From: Floccifex porci
GTDB lineage: Bacteria > Bacillota_I > Bacilli_A > Erysipelotrichales > Erysipelotrichaceae
DNA length: 38,085 nt
NCBI RefSeq assembly: GCF_009696175.1
Contig: NZ_VUMM01000019.1
Coordinates: 1 to 38,085, forward strand
Direction: 5' to 3'
Positions 15,711 through 23,476 of the stretch are shown here, one piece after another. The notes beneath the pieces were generated by a model, which saw only the letters and a program-made list of their open reading frames with translations, was not told the origin of the DNA and ran no database searches. Every line of letters begins with the position of its first letter. Position 1 is the stretch's first letter. Made by a program: the position numbers and the translations under genes.

Positions 15711-17399
15711 ATGTTACCTCCTATTAATCCATTTATAACTTTTATTAATGACAATCAGACCATAACCATACAGTGCAATCCGATTGTAGACTGTTCGCAA
15801 AGCACTTTTATCTATGAACAGGAAGAATTGGATTCTTTAAGTTTTACTTTACAGAATGAAGGAAGTACTTATCTTGTATATTGCTTAAAAGACAAAGATG
15901 GAAATATATTAGAAGAAAATCAAAAAGAGTTTTTTCTGGATACTACAGCCCCAGAAATTAAGGTATCTATAGATGATTTTTATATCGATTCTGAATTTGT
16001 ATTATGGGATGAATGTACCCTGCAGATTGATATAGAAGATGCTTCGAAGGCAGAAACAAAATTGTATGTAGATGGTCAAAGTGTAGATTTTCAAAATGAA
16101 TTGTTTGTGACAAAAGAAAATAAGGAAATATGTATTGAATGTTGTGATGAATATAACAATAAAAGTAAAAAGATTCTGAAAATTGATTCACAGCCAATAT
16201 CCATTACAAGCAATATTCAAACGGAATATACGACACAAAGTGAAATTGTTTTCGATTCCAGCATCGAATGGGATTTCTTAGAGATTGAAGAATATCTGGA
16301 TGGAGAAAAAATCGATACGATAAAACAGGGGACAACCTTTGATAAGACAGGTTTTTATCAATTTATTCTTAGAGATACAAGATATCCTTATTTAGTAAAA
16401 GAAGTACAGTCCTTTACTTTTACAAACCAGCTTCCCTCTGTTGTTTTGCCAGATTCTTATGTGACAAATCAGAACCAGATTTTACAGTATGAAATAAATT
16501 GTCCTTATTTTAAAAGTGGAAACCTTATGGTGAATGGACAATATTATTCATTAGAAGATACGATATCATTTGAAGCCAATGATGATGAAAAAAGAATCTA
16601 TCAGCTGCAGATAACAGTGCAGGATCTGTTTGATCAGACGGTATTTGAACAAAGAGAGTATGTAATTGATCGTCGACATTTGAATTTTGATTTCTTTTTC
16701 AACAATACAAGTGTAGAAAAAGAACAGATTTATTTTACTACCTGTATAAATTATGACATTCAATTAAATAAAGAAGCAGAAGTAACAGTAAAACAATGGA
16801 TCGAAAATCAGCCAATCTATACAGATCTGTATACATCCTTACAATTATTAAAACCTAATCAGACATTGGTCTGTCAAATCTGTTTGGAGGATGGATTGAA
16901 TGAACCTGTAAACAGACAATATATTTTTTATAAATTGAATGAAGTTATAGAAGTCAGTGAAACAGAATCAAAACCACTTAAACGAATCTGGAGCGTAAAA
17001 GAGGACAAAGTTCTTCTAAAAGAAGAAAAAGAAGAAATTATGCCTGTATGCAAGATTCTTGTGAATGGCCAAGAAACAGATAAAGCTTCTTTTTTCGATA
17101 CCATTCAAATTGTATTTTTAAAGGATCCATCCAATTATCTGAAGATGGTTAAGATCAATGGAAAAGAAATATCAATGGACAAGTTTAAAACGAATTCATT
17201 ATCTCAATTTGTTTATGAGTTTAAGGCGATTCAGCCTTCCTATAAAATAAATGTGATAATGGAAAACTCTATGAAAAAAGAAAATCAAAAAGATAGTGAA
17301 ATAAAAGTAAGTCAAAAATGGTTAATGATATTTATCATTCCTATATTGTTTCTAATAAAAAAACTTTATGAAAAGAATTCAAATATATCATCAGAATAA
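15711..17399 (+). CDS. Ig-like repeat protein with a C-terminal membrane anchor
   Basis: 562 residues of repeated beta-strand modules resembling bacterial Ig-like folds, for example FFLDTTAPEI followed by a Val/Asp-rich strand pattern, repeated with LPSVVLPDSYVTNQ and other units. One hydrophobic helix near residues 536-551 is followed by KKLYEK. There is no signal peptide, and none is possible: a stop codon (15705-15707) lies just upstream in frame. The protein is rich in Cys (CNPIVDC, CIECC, CQIC). It is therefore either a cytoplasm-facing tail-anchored protein or exported by an unusual route. It sits where EsaA or EssA might be expected, yet resembles neither. Gap to the kinase gene is 3 bases. 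Role unknown. Confidence 0.7.
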   Translation: MLPPINPFITFINDNQTITIQCNPIVDCSQSTFIYEQEELDSLSFTLQNEGSTYLVYCLKDKDGNILEENQKEFFLDTTAPEIKVSIDDFYIDSEFVLWDECTLQIDIEDASKAETKLYVDGQSVDFQNELFVTKENKEICIECCDEYNNKSKKILKIDSQPISITSNIQTEYTTQSEIVFDSSIEWDFLEIEEYLDGEKIDTIKQGTTFDKTGFYQFILRDTRYPYLVKEVQSFTFTNQLPSVVLPDSYVTNQNQILQYEINCPYFKSGNLMVNGQYYSLEDTISFEANDDEKRIYQLQITVQDLFDQTVFEQREYVIDRRHLNFDFFFNNTSVEKEQIYFTTCINYDIQLNKEAEVTVKQWIENQPIYTDLYTSLQLLKPNQTLVCQICLEDGLNEPVNRQYIFYKLNEVIEVSETESKPLKRIWSVKEDKVLLKEEKEEIMPVCKILVNGQETDKASFFDTIQIVFLKDPSNYLKMVKINGKEISMDKFKTNSLSQFVYEFKAIQPSYKINVIMENSMKKENQKDSEIKVSQKWLMIFIIPILFLIKKLYEKNSNISSE

Positions 17400-20300
17400 A
17401 TGTGAATGTATATGTTTTGAAAAACAGATTGAATATGCGAATTTTCGACTGATAGAACAGGAAAATAAAGTCTATATTTGTTTAGACAATCAAAAAATGA
17501 TCTGTCTTAAACCTGTAAGATATAAAGAATATGTATTTATTCCTGTACCCATTCGAACATTTTCTATCTGTACTATTAAGAATCAGTTTATCGTTGGAAG
17601 AGATAAAAATTGCAATTGTCAGATTAATGATTTAGATATATCCAGTATTCATTTTTCAATTGAAAAAAAAGAAGATCATTTCTATCTGAAAGATGAGAAA
17701 AGTACAAATGGTGTCTATGTAAATGGATCAAAAGTAAATCAAATTCGTTTAAAAGATGGAGACGAGATATGGATCACAAAATATCAATTCTTTTATTTTG
17801 GATGTTATCTAATGGTTCCTATAGAACAGAAAAAGGAAGAATTAAAAAGTCATTGTATGCAAATAGAACCAGTAAAAAAAGAAAGAAAACAGGTTCTAAA
17901 AATTGAAAGAAAGCCAATTGTACCAGAATCATATATATGGGAAAACGCACCCGTTAAGACACCTTTATTTCAATCGATTGGTTCTTCCTTTATGATTTTA
18001 ACATCTTCTTTACTATCGTTTCTTATTTTGTATTTTATGCATCCAGAACAAAAGAATCAGCTGATTGCCACATTTTTTATGTCTTGTTCCATGGCTGTTG
18101 GATTTCTGTTTTTTGGTTTATACAATCGTAAACAATCGTTTCAGAATTCAATGAAACAGATTCAATTTAAAGAACACCAATATTTTGATTATTTAAATAT
18201 GTTATATGAATCGATAAAAGAAAAAGAACAGAAAATCAATGTTCTTTTAGAAGAACAGTTTAATGATTTTATGTCTCATCAATATCAATTTGATGATGTA
18301 TTAGTCGATTATTCCCATCAAAAATATTCTTATTTTCAATTGAAAGAGCCTCCTTTTCAATATTTAAATTCTGATATGGATAAAAATATAAAAAAATGGA
18401 TTCAAATGCATGAAATCCGTGTGCAGATACCCATTTATCTGAAACAGATCAAAGCCCTCCAGTTAACAAATTCTATAAATGGATGGATGCAGGTACTATG
18501 CGAATGTCAAAACGATCTGAAATATGTACTGGTTGGAAATTCATTTAAAGAGTGTTATTTTTTATCTCATCCAAAATGTATGGAAGAAGGATATCGTTTA
18601 TGGATATTTGATGAAAAAAGTAAACAGCTTTTTCAGAAGCGAAAAAAGGAAAATCAGAATTATTTATATATTTTTGATTCAACCATCTGCATAGATACAG
18701 TCTATAAACCTTCTTTCCATTATCAGTTCAATTATTCAATTTATCAGAAAGATTGTTTATCCACAGGAACTGAAAAAAATATTTCTTTTAAGGAAAGAAA
18801 GAATACGGTTCAGCTGGAAGTGGAATTGGGTATGGATGAACAAGGGGAAAAAATTATTCTAAATCTGGATGAAACAAAAGATGGAGTACATGGACTGATT
18901 GCTGGAACAACAGGATCTGGAAAGTCAGAATTGTTGTATACGATTCTGATACAGCTGGCGATGAATAACAGTTGTTCACTTTTTCAATTTGTATTGATTG
19001 ATTTTAAAGGAGGAGCTTTTTCCCAGTCATTTGAAGACTTTCCTCATTGTGTGGCAACTATTACCAATTTAGACCGTGATTTAGATCGCTTTCTGGTTTT
19101 GATGAATTGCCTTATAGATACTCGTCAGAAACAATTAAAACATGCTGGTGTGAATCATATTAATGTTTACAATTTAAAAAAGAATCGTAAAATGAGTCAT
19201 TTGATGATTGTGATCGATGAATTTGCTCAATTAAAAGAACAAGCAAGGCAAGCTATGGCATCTATAAAGGAAATGGCACGTATTGGAAGATCTTTAGGAA
19301 TTCATCTGATTTTATCAACCCAGAAACCAATGGGAATTATTGATGAACAGATTTGGGCCAATACTTCCTTTCATATCTGTATGAAAGTGAATTCGAAACA
19401 GGATTCTATGGAAGTTCTGCACAATGATTTTGCGTATCATTTAAAAGAACCTGGACAATTTATCCTGCAAAGACAGTCTTGTGTAAAGGGGCATAGTTTT
19501 TATTTAAATGAAAAAGAAATGATATATCAGTTTGTGAATGATTATGATGAAGTTTTATATGAAAAAAAAGAAACAGAAACAAAGTTTGAACGTCTAAAAC
19601 AGAAAATATTGTCCTATCCTGAATCAAGAGTGGAACTGTTCTTACCAGTTTTATCTAAGTATCCTTTTCAAAATGAACTTCTGGTCTATGAAGATATAAA
19701 AGATGTGAAACAAATTCCCTTTGATCTGTATCATGGTCAATCTTTATATATACTAACGGATGATTTTTCCTGGATTCCACAAATTTTCTTTTATTTTAAA
19801 GATCCTGTATTTACTTATAAACTATCCATCCCTTATACAGATCGAGATTTTAAAGATATGAAGGCTTTATTTGAATGTACTTTTATTAAAGAACCATTCA
19901 CATTGATCGTTCTGGCAGATTCAGAATTTTTAGAAAATGTCGAATCCTTTCAGAAAAAGAATATACGTTTGATTGTACTGACAAAAAATCCTATTCATTT
20001 CAATACAGGAGTGAATCGATTTAAATGCTGCTGGAATGTTCATTCTAATGAATATATAAAAACTTTTTTTACTAAGTCACATCTATGCAATGAAAACTGG
20101 ATCGAAATCCAGAATGAATTGTATCCATTTCAGTTTCAGAAAAGAGACCCTTTCTATCAGAAAAAGAAAAAAGTTCATTTTGAATCTCATGTATATCTGG
20201 GAATTTGTCAAAAAGAGTGGGTGTATTGGGATACTAGAAGAAAACTGTTGATTGTATATGCGCAAAAGAGTTTAGAGAAAGATATAAAAGACAAGATAAA

Positions 20301-20514
20301 GGATTGGCCTTGTCTAGATAAAATTCAAATGATTCATATTCCATCATCCATAGCTTTTTTTCAGTCCCAGGAATATATTTTGAATCAGTATGAATGGGAT
20401 ATATTATGGTTTGGTCCAGGATACCTGGAATATGGATTCTATATAAAAAGAAAGAATATACCTGCTTCTTTTCTTATGTTCTGGGATGAAAGAAAAGCTT
20501 ATAGTCTGGAGTGA
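17368..20514 (+). CDS. essC: EssC-like FtsK/SpoIIIE ATPase, reduced form
   Basis: The motor of the type VII-like system, 1048 residues against about 1,480 for EssC. Order: a beta-rich N-terminus, an FHA domain at about 66-145 (Gly77-Arg78, Ser92-x-x-His95, STNGVYVNG), two membrane helices (205-224, 232-251), a long helical linker, then one FtsK/SpoIIIE ATPase with Walker A GTTGSGKS (513-520), LIDFKGGAF, Walker B VIDE (615-618), ARIGRSLGIHL and LSTQKP. The remaining 343 residues hold weak relics at best (LLIVYAQKSLEKDIKDKI), with no second Walker A. Classical EssC has two further ATPase modules. The gene overlaps the previous one by 32 bases and has no clear ribosome binding site. Confidence 0.9.
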   Translation: MKRIQIYHQNKCECICFEKQIEYANFRLIEQENKVYICLDNQKMICLKPVRYKEYVFIPVPIRTFSICTIKNQFIVGRDKNCNCQINDLDISSIHFSIEKKEDHFYLKDEKSTNGVYVNGSKVNQIRLKDGDEIWITKYQFFYFGCYLMVPIEQKKEELKSHCMQIEPVKKERKQVLKIERKPIVPESYIWENAPVKTPLFQSIGSSFMILTSSLLSFLILYFMHPEQKNQLIATFFMSCSMAVGFLFFGLYNRKQSFQNSMKQIQFKEHQYFDYLNMLYESIKEKEQKINVLLEEQFNDFMSHQYQFDDVLVDYSHQKYSYFQLKEPPFQYLNSDMDKNIKKWIQMHEIRVQIPIYLKQIKALQLTNSINGWMQVLCECQNDLKYVLVGNSFKECYFLSHPKCMEEGYRLWIFDEKSKQLFQKRKKENQNYLYIFDSTICIDTVYKPSFHYQFNYSIYQKDCLSTGTEKNISFKERKNTVQLEVELGMDEQGEKIILNLDETKDGVHGLIAGTTGSGKSELLYTILIQLAMNNSCSLFQFVLIDFKGGAFSQSFEDFPHCVATITNLDRDLDRFLVLMNCLIDTRQKQLKHAGVNHINVYNLKKNRKMSHLMIVIDEFAQLKEQARQAMASIKEMARIGRSLGIHLILSTQKPMGIIDEQIWANTSFHICMKVNSKQDSMEVLHNDFAYHLKEPGQFILQRQSCVKGHSFYLNEKEMIYQFVNDYDEVLYEKKETETKFERLKQKILSYPESRVELFLPVLSKYPFQNELLVYEDIKDVKQIPFDLYHGQSLYILTDDFSWIPQIFFYFKDPVFTYKLSIPYTDRDFKDMKALFECTFIKEPFTLIVLADSEFLENVESFQKKNIRLIVLTKNPIHFNTGVNRFKCCWNVHSNEYIKTFFTKSHLCNENWIEIQNELYPFQFQKRDPFYQKKKKVHFESHVYLGICQKEWVYWDTRRKLLIVYAQKSLEKDIKDKIKDWPCLDKIQMIHIPSSIAFFQSQEYILNQYEWDILWFGPGYLEYGFYIKRKNIPASFLMFWDERKAYSLE

Positions 20515-20518
20515 TAAT

Positions 20519-20755
20519 ATGAAAAAATATTTATTACATATTAAAGTACTGCCTCATCCTTATGTTCATGATATATGGATGAATAGTCAGGGAAATGTAG
20601 GAAGTTTTATCAAAGATATTTCGGGAAAATGGTTATGCGAAAGATATACGTTTGATCATTTCCTGTTTCATGTAGAGAACCGTAGAATATTAGACAATCA
20701 GAAAACCTGGCAAGAAAACTTTGTTTGTACAGGAGATCATCTTATTTTAGTATAG
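20519..20755 (+). CDS. YukD/EsaB-like ubiquitin-fold protein
   Basis: 78 residues, the size of YukD/EsaB (about 80). The end is the best match: a strand (FHVENRRIL), a loop, and then ENFVCTGDHLILV, as in the GDRL-type ending of the ubiquitin-like YukD fold. In classical systems this small cytoplasmic protein is required for secretion and sits beside EssC, as here. The ATG at 20519 is chosen because GGAG lies 8 bases upstream, straddling the end of the EssC gene; an earlier in-frame codon at 20486 would place the start inside it. Sequence similarity is weak, so the call rests on size, ending and location. Confidence 0.7.
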   Translation: MKKYLLHIKVLPHPYVHDIWMNSQGNVGSFIKDISGKWLCERYTFDHFLFHVENRRILDNQKTWQENFVCTGDHLILV

Positions 20756-20769
20756 GAGAATAAATAATT

Positions 20770-21063
20770 ATGAGAATAAGTGTAAATTATGAACAATTAA
20801 TGCAGCAAAGTCAATGTTTATATGTTAAAGCAGATGAGTATCATCAGATTATCGAATCCATTCAACAAAGAATTCATGGAATGGCATCTATCTGGCAGGG
20901 AGAAGACCATTTAATGTTTGTATCTAAATTTGATGAACTATATCCAAAATTAAACCAGATGACACAGGTATTAGAAGAATATGCTTCTTTATTACAGAAA
21001 AGTGCATCGATGTATCAGCAAATTCAACAGGATCGCATTGCCCAGGCTCGTATGCTGGGATAG
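20770..21063 (+). CDS. WXG100-family (EsxA-like) protein
   Basis: 97 residues forming a helix-turn-helix hairpin, with the turn motif Trp-Gln-Gly in ASIWQGEDHLMF. It opens with the usual ISVNYEQLMQQS pattern (compare IKVTPEQL in Esx proteins). Members are secreted as dimers and are both substrate and essential partner of the type VII ATPase. There is no YxxxD/E tail in register: the C-terminus has Tyr followed by QQIQQD. The signal may come from its partner, the next gene. GGAG lies upstream and the gap to the ubiquitin-like gene is 14 bases. Confidence 0.92.
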   Translation: MRISVNYEQLMQQSQCLYVKADEYHQIIESIQQRIHGMASIWQGEDHLMFVSKFDELYPKLNQMTQVLEEYASLLQKSASMYQQIQQDRIAQARMLG

Positions 21064-21074
21064 AGAGGATAATT

Positions 21075-21359
21075 ATGTTACAGATTTCATATGAAGATGT
21101 AAGTCAGTATGCGAATCAGATGAGTGCTTTAAAATTACAGATGATGGATACATTTTCGCAAATTCAAATGCAGATGAATTCAATAATGGATATATGGAAT
21201 TCACCGGCTTCTATAAAATTTCAGGAAGAGTTTCAATTACTGGTTCCTGCGTTTTCCTCATTTGTAGAAATAATGGAATTGTATGCACAATTCTTATCAC
21301 AGACGGCATTCACTTATAAAGAAAATGAAGAGATGTTAACAAGTGCTATCGGATCCTAG
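21075..21359 (+). CDS. Second WXG100-type protein with a WNS turn
   Basis: 94 residues, the same helical hairpin as its neighbour. The turn reads IWNSPASIKF, so Gly of the WXG motif is Ser. The C-terminal part carries Tyr-Lys-Glu-Asn-Glu, which fits the YxxxD/E export signal that the first WXG100 protein lacks. Two unequal WXG100 proteins, one with the turn Gly and one with the tail signal, suggest a heterodimer as in EsxA-EsxB, but this is inference. AGAGGA precedes the ATG. Its last codons overlap a short helical gene in another frame. Confidence 0.85.
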   Translation: MLQISYEDVSQYANQMSALKLQMMDTFSQIQMQMNSIMDIWNSPASIKFQEEFQLLVPAFSSFVEIMELYAQFLSQTAFTYKENEEMLTSAIGS

Positions 21360-21522
21360 AATAACGTATTATCAGGAATTATTGTACACCCTCACACAGA
21401 TTAAAAATAATCTTTCTTCTTTAACAGGAAGTTTTCAGGAAGAAGAAATTCTCCTTTCCAGAATCAATCAACTGGCAGCTCTGATTTATTTACAGATCGA
21501 GGAAGTTCAACATGAAGATTGA
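21343..21522 (+). CDS. Small helical protein (59 aa) between the WXG100 and substrate genes
   Basis: Found by reading the 152-base gap between two genes. A GTG start at 21343 opens a frame that runs to TGA at 21520-21522. It overlaps the WXG100 gene by 17 bases and the next gene by 11, the tight packing seen throughout the operon. The product begins VLSDPRITYYQELLYTLTQI and is predicted to be two amphipathic helices rich in Gln, Leu and Glu. Such small helical partners lie beside toxin-like substrates in many type VII loci, where they act as targeting factors; that role is inferred. The binding site (GAAGAGA, 10 bases away) is poor and no relative was recognised. Confidence 0.55.
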   Translation: MLSDPRITYYQELLYTLTQIKNNLSSLTGSFQEEEILLSRINQLAALIYLQIEEVQHED

Positions 21523-22291
21523 AACAAATCTGATTAGACAAATGGCAAATCAGCTGCTATCACAAATTCAGTCCCTTTCTTTTAATAATTCACAATTGTT
21601 TACAAATCATCAGAAGATAATAAATGATATATATAATCTATCAAATTATTTTAGTGTGTCCTGTAATCGATGGGAAGAAAACGAAGATGTATTGGTTCAA
21701 ACATCTAAAGGAAAATTGAATTATTCTCATAATGAAACAGGAAATGCATTAGGGTGGTTATTTAAGAAAAACAATTCTCTAACTTTTTCACAGACAATTC
21801 AATATCAATATGGAAATGCAGCTCTTTCCTATAAAGCATTAAAAGGCAATATTAGTGCTTTAAAATTGTATGCAAATGGAAAAATCCAATGTCGATTATG
21901 GAAAGACAAACAATTTTATCCGTCTTTACAAATTGTGGCAAAAGCAGATGCTTCCTTATTGTCCGCAAATGCTAATTTACGTTTAGGAAATGATAAGATC
22001 TATGCCAGGGCAAATGCGAATGGCTGGCTGGGGGTCTGTTATGCCAATGCCAAAGCAGTATTAAATCCAGGGGAACAAAGTCTTTCTTTAGGGGCAGGTG
22101 CATCTTTTCTAAAAGGATCGGTGAGCTGTTCTTTCCATTTTTTATCAGCCAGTATCACGCTAAGTGGAACCGGGTCCATTGGAAGTGTGGAAGCCAATTT
22201 AGAATACAGTCATAAAAATAGAGAATGGGAGTTTGGCTCTAAGCTGGGATTTATTTGTGGATTGGGATTTAAAGTAAAAGTCAATTATTAG
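21512..22291 (+). CDS. Candidate type VII substrate, glycine/alanine-rich C-terminal domain
   Basis: 259 residues. Residues 1-55 are helical (METN-type opening, LIRQMANQLLSQIQSL), like the targeting part of LXG-type substrates but shorter. From about residue 75 the protein is built of short beta-strand repeats rich in Ala, Gly, Ser and Asn, such as AKADASLLSANANLRLG, ARANANGWLG and LGAGASFLKGSVS, ending GFICGLGFKVKVNY. Similar runs occur as pre-toxin linkers in polymorphic toxins, but no toxin or catalytic motif follows. It has no signal peptide. GAGGAA lies 7 bases before the ATG. Either a toxin-less effector, a surface or pore-like protein, or a fragment of a larger substrate. Confidence 0.6.
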   Translation: MKIETNLIRQMANQLLSQIQSLSFNNSQLFTNHQKIINDIYNLSNYFSVSCNRWEENEDVLVQTSKGKLNYSHNETGNALGWLFKKNNSLTFSQTIQYQYGNAALSYKALKGNISALKLYANGKIQCRLWKDKQFYPSLQIVAKADASLLSANANLRLGNDKIYARANANGWLGVCYANAKAVLNPGEQSLSLGAGASFLKGSVSCSFHFLSASITLSGTGSIGSVEANLEYSHKNREWEFGSKLGFICGLGFKVKVNY

Positions 22292-22300
22292 GAGGTTAAG

Positions 22301-22573
22301 ATGAAAGAATATTTACCCATTGGAAGCGTTGTAACTTTAAAAAATACAAAGAAAAGAATTATGATCGTGGGGCGTTTACAGAATCTGATTCATCAGGATG
22401 AAGTTTACGATTATGCCGCTGTACTGTATCCGGAAGGATTGATTGATAGTGAACATTTTTATTTATTTAATCAGGAAGATATAGACTGTTTATTTTACAT
22501 CGGCCTTCAGGATAATGAAGAATTTAATTTCCGTTATACTTTACTGGAAAAATCAAAGGAGCTTAAAAAATAA
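22301..22573 (+). CDS. DUF4176 family protein, last gene of the type VII-like operon
   Basis: 90 residues. The opening LPIGSVVTLKNTKKRIMIVGR, then YDYAAVLYPEGLIDSEHFYLF and NQEDIDCLFYIG, is the characteristic DUF4176 pattern. The family is found next to WXG100 and type VII genes in streptococci and other Bacillota; its function is unknown, with accessory or immunity roles proposed. Small beta-rich cytoplasmic protein without signal or membrane segment. AGGAGG precedes the ATG. Its stop lies in a terminator shared with the convergent PrsA-like gene, which marks the end of the locus. Confidence 0.85.
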   Translation: MKEYLPIGSVVTLKNTKKRIMIVGRLQNLIHQDEVYDYAAVLYPEGLIDSEHFYLFNQEDIDCLFYIGLQDNEEFNFRYTLLEKSKELKK

Positions 22574-22581
22574 GCTCCTTT
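22555..22581. terminator. Bidirectional terminator at the end of the type VII-like operon
   Basis: AAAGGAGCTTA (22555-22565) pairs with TAAGCTCCTTT (22571-22581), an 11-bp stem with a 5-base loop of A. Stop codons of both convergent genes (22571-22573 plus, 22580-22582 minus) lie in or at the stem. Confidence 0.85.
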
Positions 22582-23476
22582 ATTCATCTTCTTCTGATAA
22601 TTCTGGATAATCCAATAAATATTCAGGATTATTGACTTTTAAATAATCGAAAATTGTCTGATCGTATATTTTTAAATCGTATTTTGTGAAGTAATATACC
22701 CACATTTCTTTTTCAAAATTTTCACCAGCTGAAATGGTTTCTTCATATTTTGAAAGATTTTTATCATAATCCTTGTCTGAAACAATGGCTACATAAGAAT
22801 AAGTCGTACCATCATCCATTGTGAATACTTCATCAATAACTCCAGTATCTTTAGTTTTATAAGCCTGATTGATCAGACGAGTTGGAATATCTGTATTTAA
22901 TGTTGTACAGACAATTTCTTCATTAGAGAAGCTTGAATCTGCACTGGTATAAGTATCATAAACTTCCTGAAGCTCTTTTCCATCTTTTAAAGCGTCGATG
23001 GCTTTCTGTGCGGTTTTATCATCATCACATTTTAAGATAGTCACAATAGAAGGTTTATATGTTTTTTGGATTTCTTTCTTATTGTCCTTAAAATATTGAG
23101 TCTGCAAACGGTTTCCCTGCTGTTCAGGAATGAGGACGGTATTAATATAATCATCTTTATCTTCATATCCCATTTGTTTTAACTGATCTTCAAAATCGGA
23201 ATAATCACTGGCAAGATCATCATAACTTTCCTGTGCTGCTTTTCGGATATCATCATCCATTCCGATAACTTCATCATATACTGCATTTTTCGCAAGCTGA
23301 AGTGTTAAAGCTCCACCATTAGATGCTTTGATTAAATTATATTCATCCTGTTTTGTATAAGTGGTAGATCCTACTGTAAATAAAGTATCTTTTCCATTCT
23401 GAATACTGGCCTGTGCTCCAGAGCATCCACATAAACCAATTAACAGAAGACAAGAAGCCCATTTCATTTTATTCAT
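22580..23476 (-). CDS. PrsA-like foldase lipoprotein
   Basis: 298 residues. The N-terminus MNKMKWASCLLLIGLCGC is a lipoprotein signal with Cys at the lipidation site. A SurA/PrsA-type N-terminal helical domain follows (TVGSTTYTKQDEYNLI, NAVYDEVIG), then a parvulin-like segment at about 140-235 (KPSIVTILKCDDDKTAQKAI, KELQEVYDTYTSA, GVIDEVFTM) and an acidic tail. It would help proteins fold at the outer face of the membrane. Parvulin catalytic residues are not clear, so it may act as a chaperone only. The ATG at 23476 has GGAG 9 bases upstream. It overlaps its upstream neighbour by 8 bases, so the two are co-translated. Confidence 0.82.
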   Translation of the reverse strand: MNKMKWASCLLLIGLCGCSGAQASIQNGKDTLFTVGSTTYTKQDEYNLIKASNGGALTLQLAKNAVYDEVIGMDDDIRKAAQESYDDLASDYSDFEDQLKQMGYEDKDDYINTVLIPEQQGNRLQTQYFKDNKKEIQKTYKPSIVTILKCDDDKTAQKAIDALKDGKELQEVYDTYTSADSSFSNEEIVCTTLNTDIPTRLINQAYKTKDTGVIDEVFTMDDGTTYSYVAIVSDKDYDKNLSKYEETISAGENFEKEMWVYYFTKYDLKIYDQTIFDYLKVNNPEYLLDYPELSEEDE

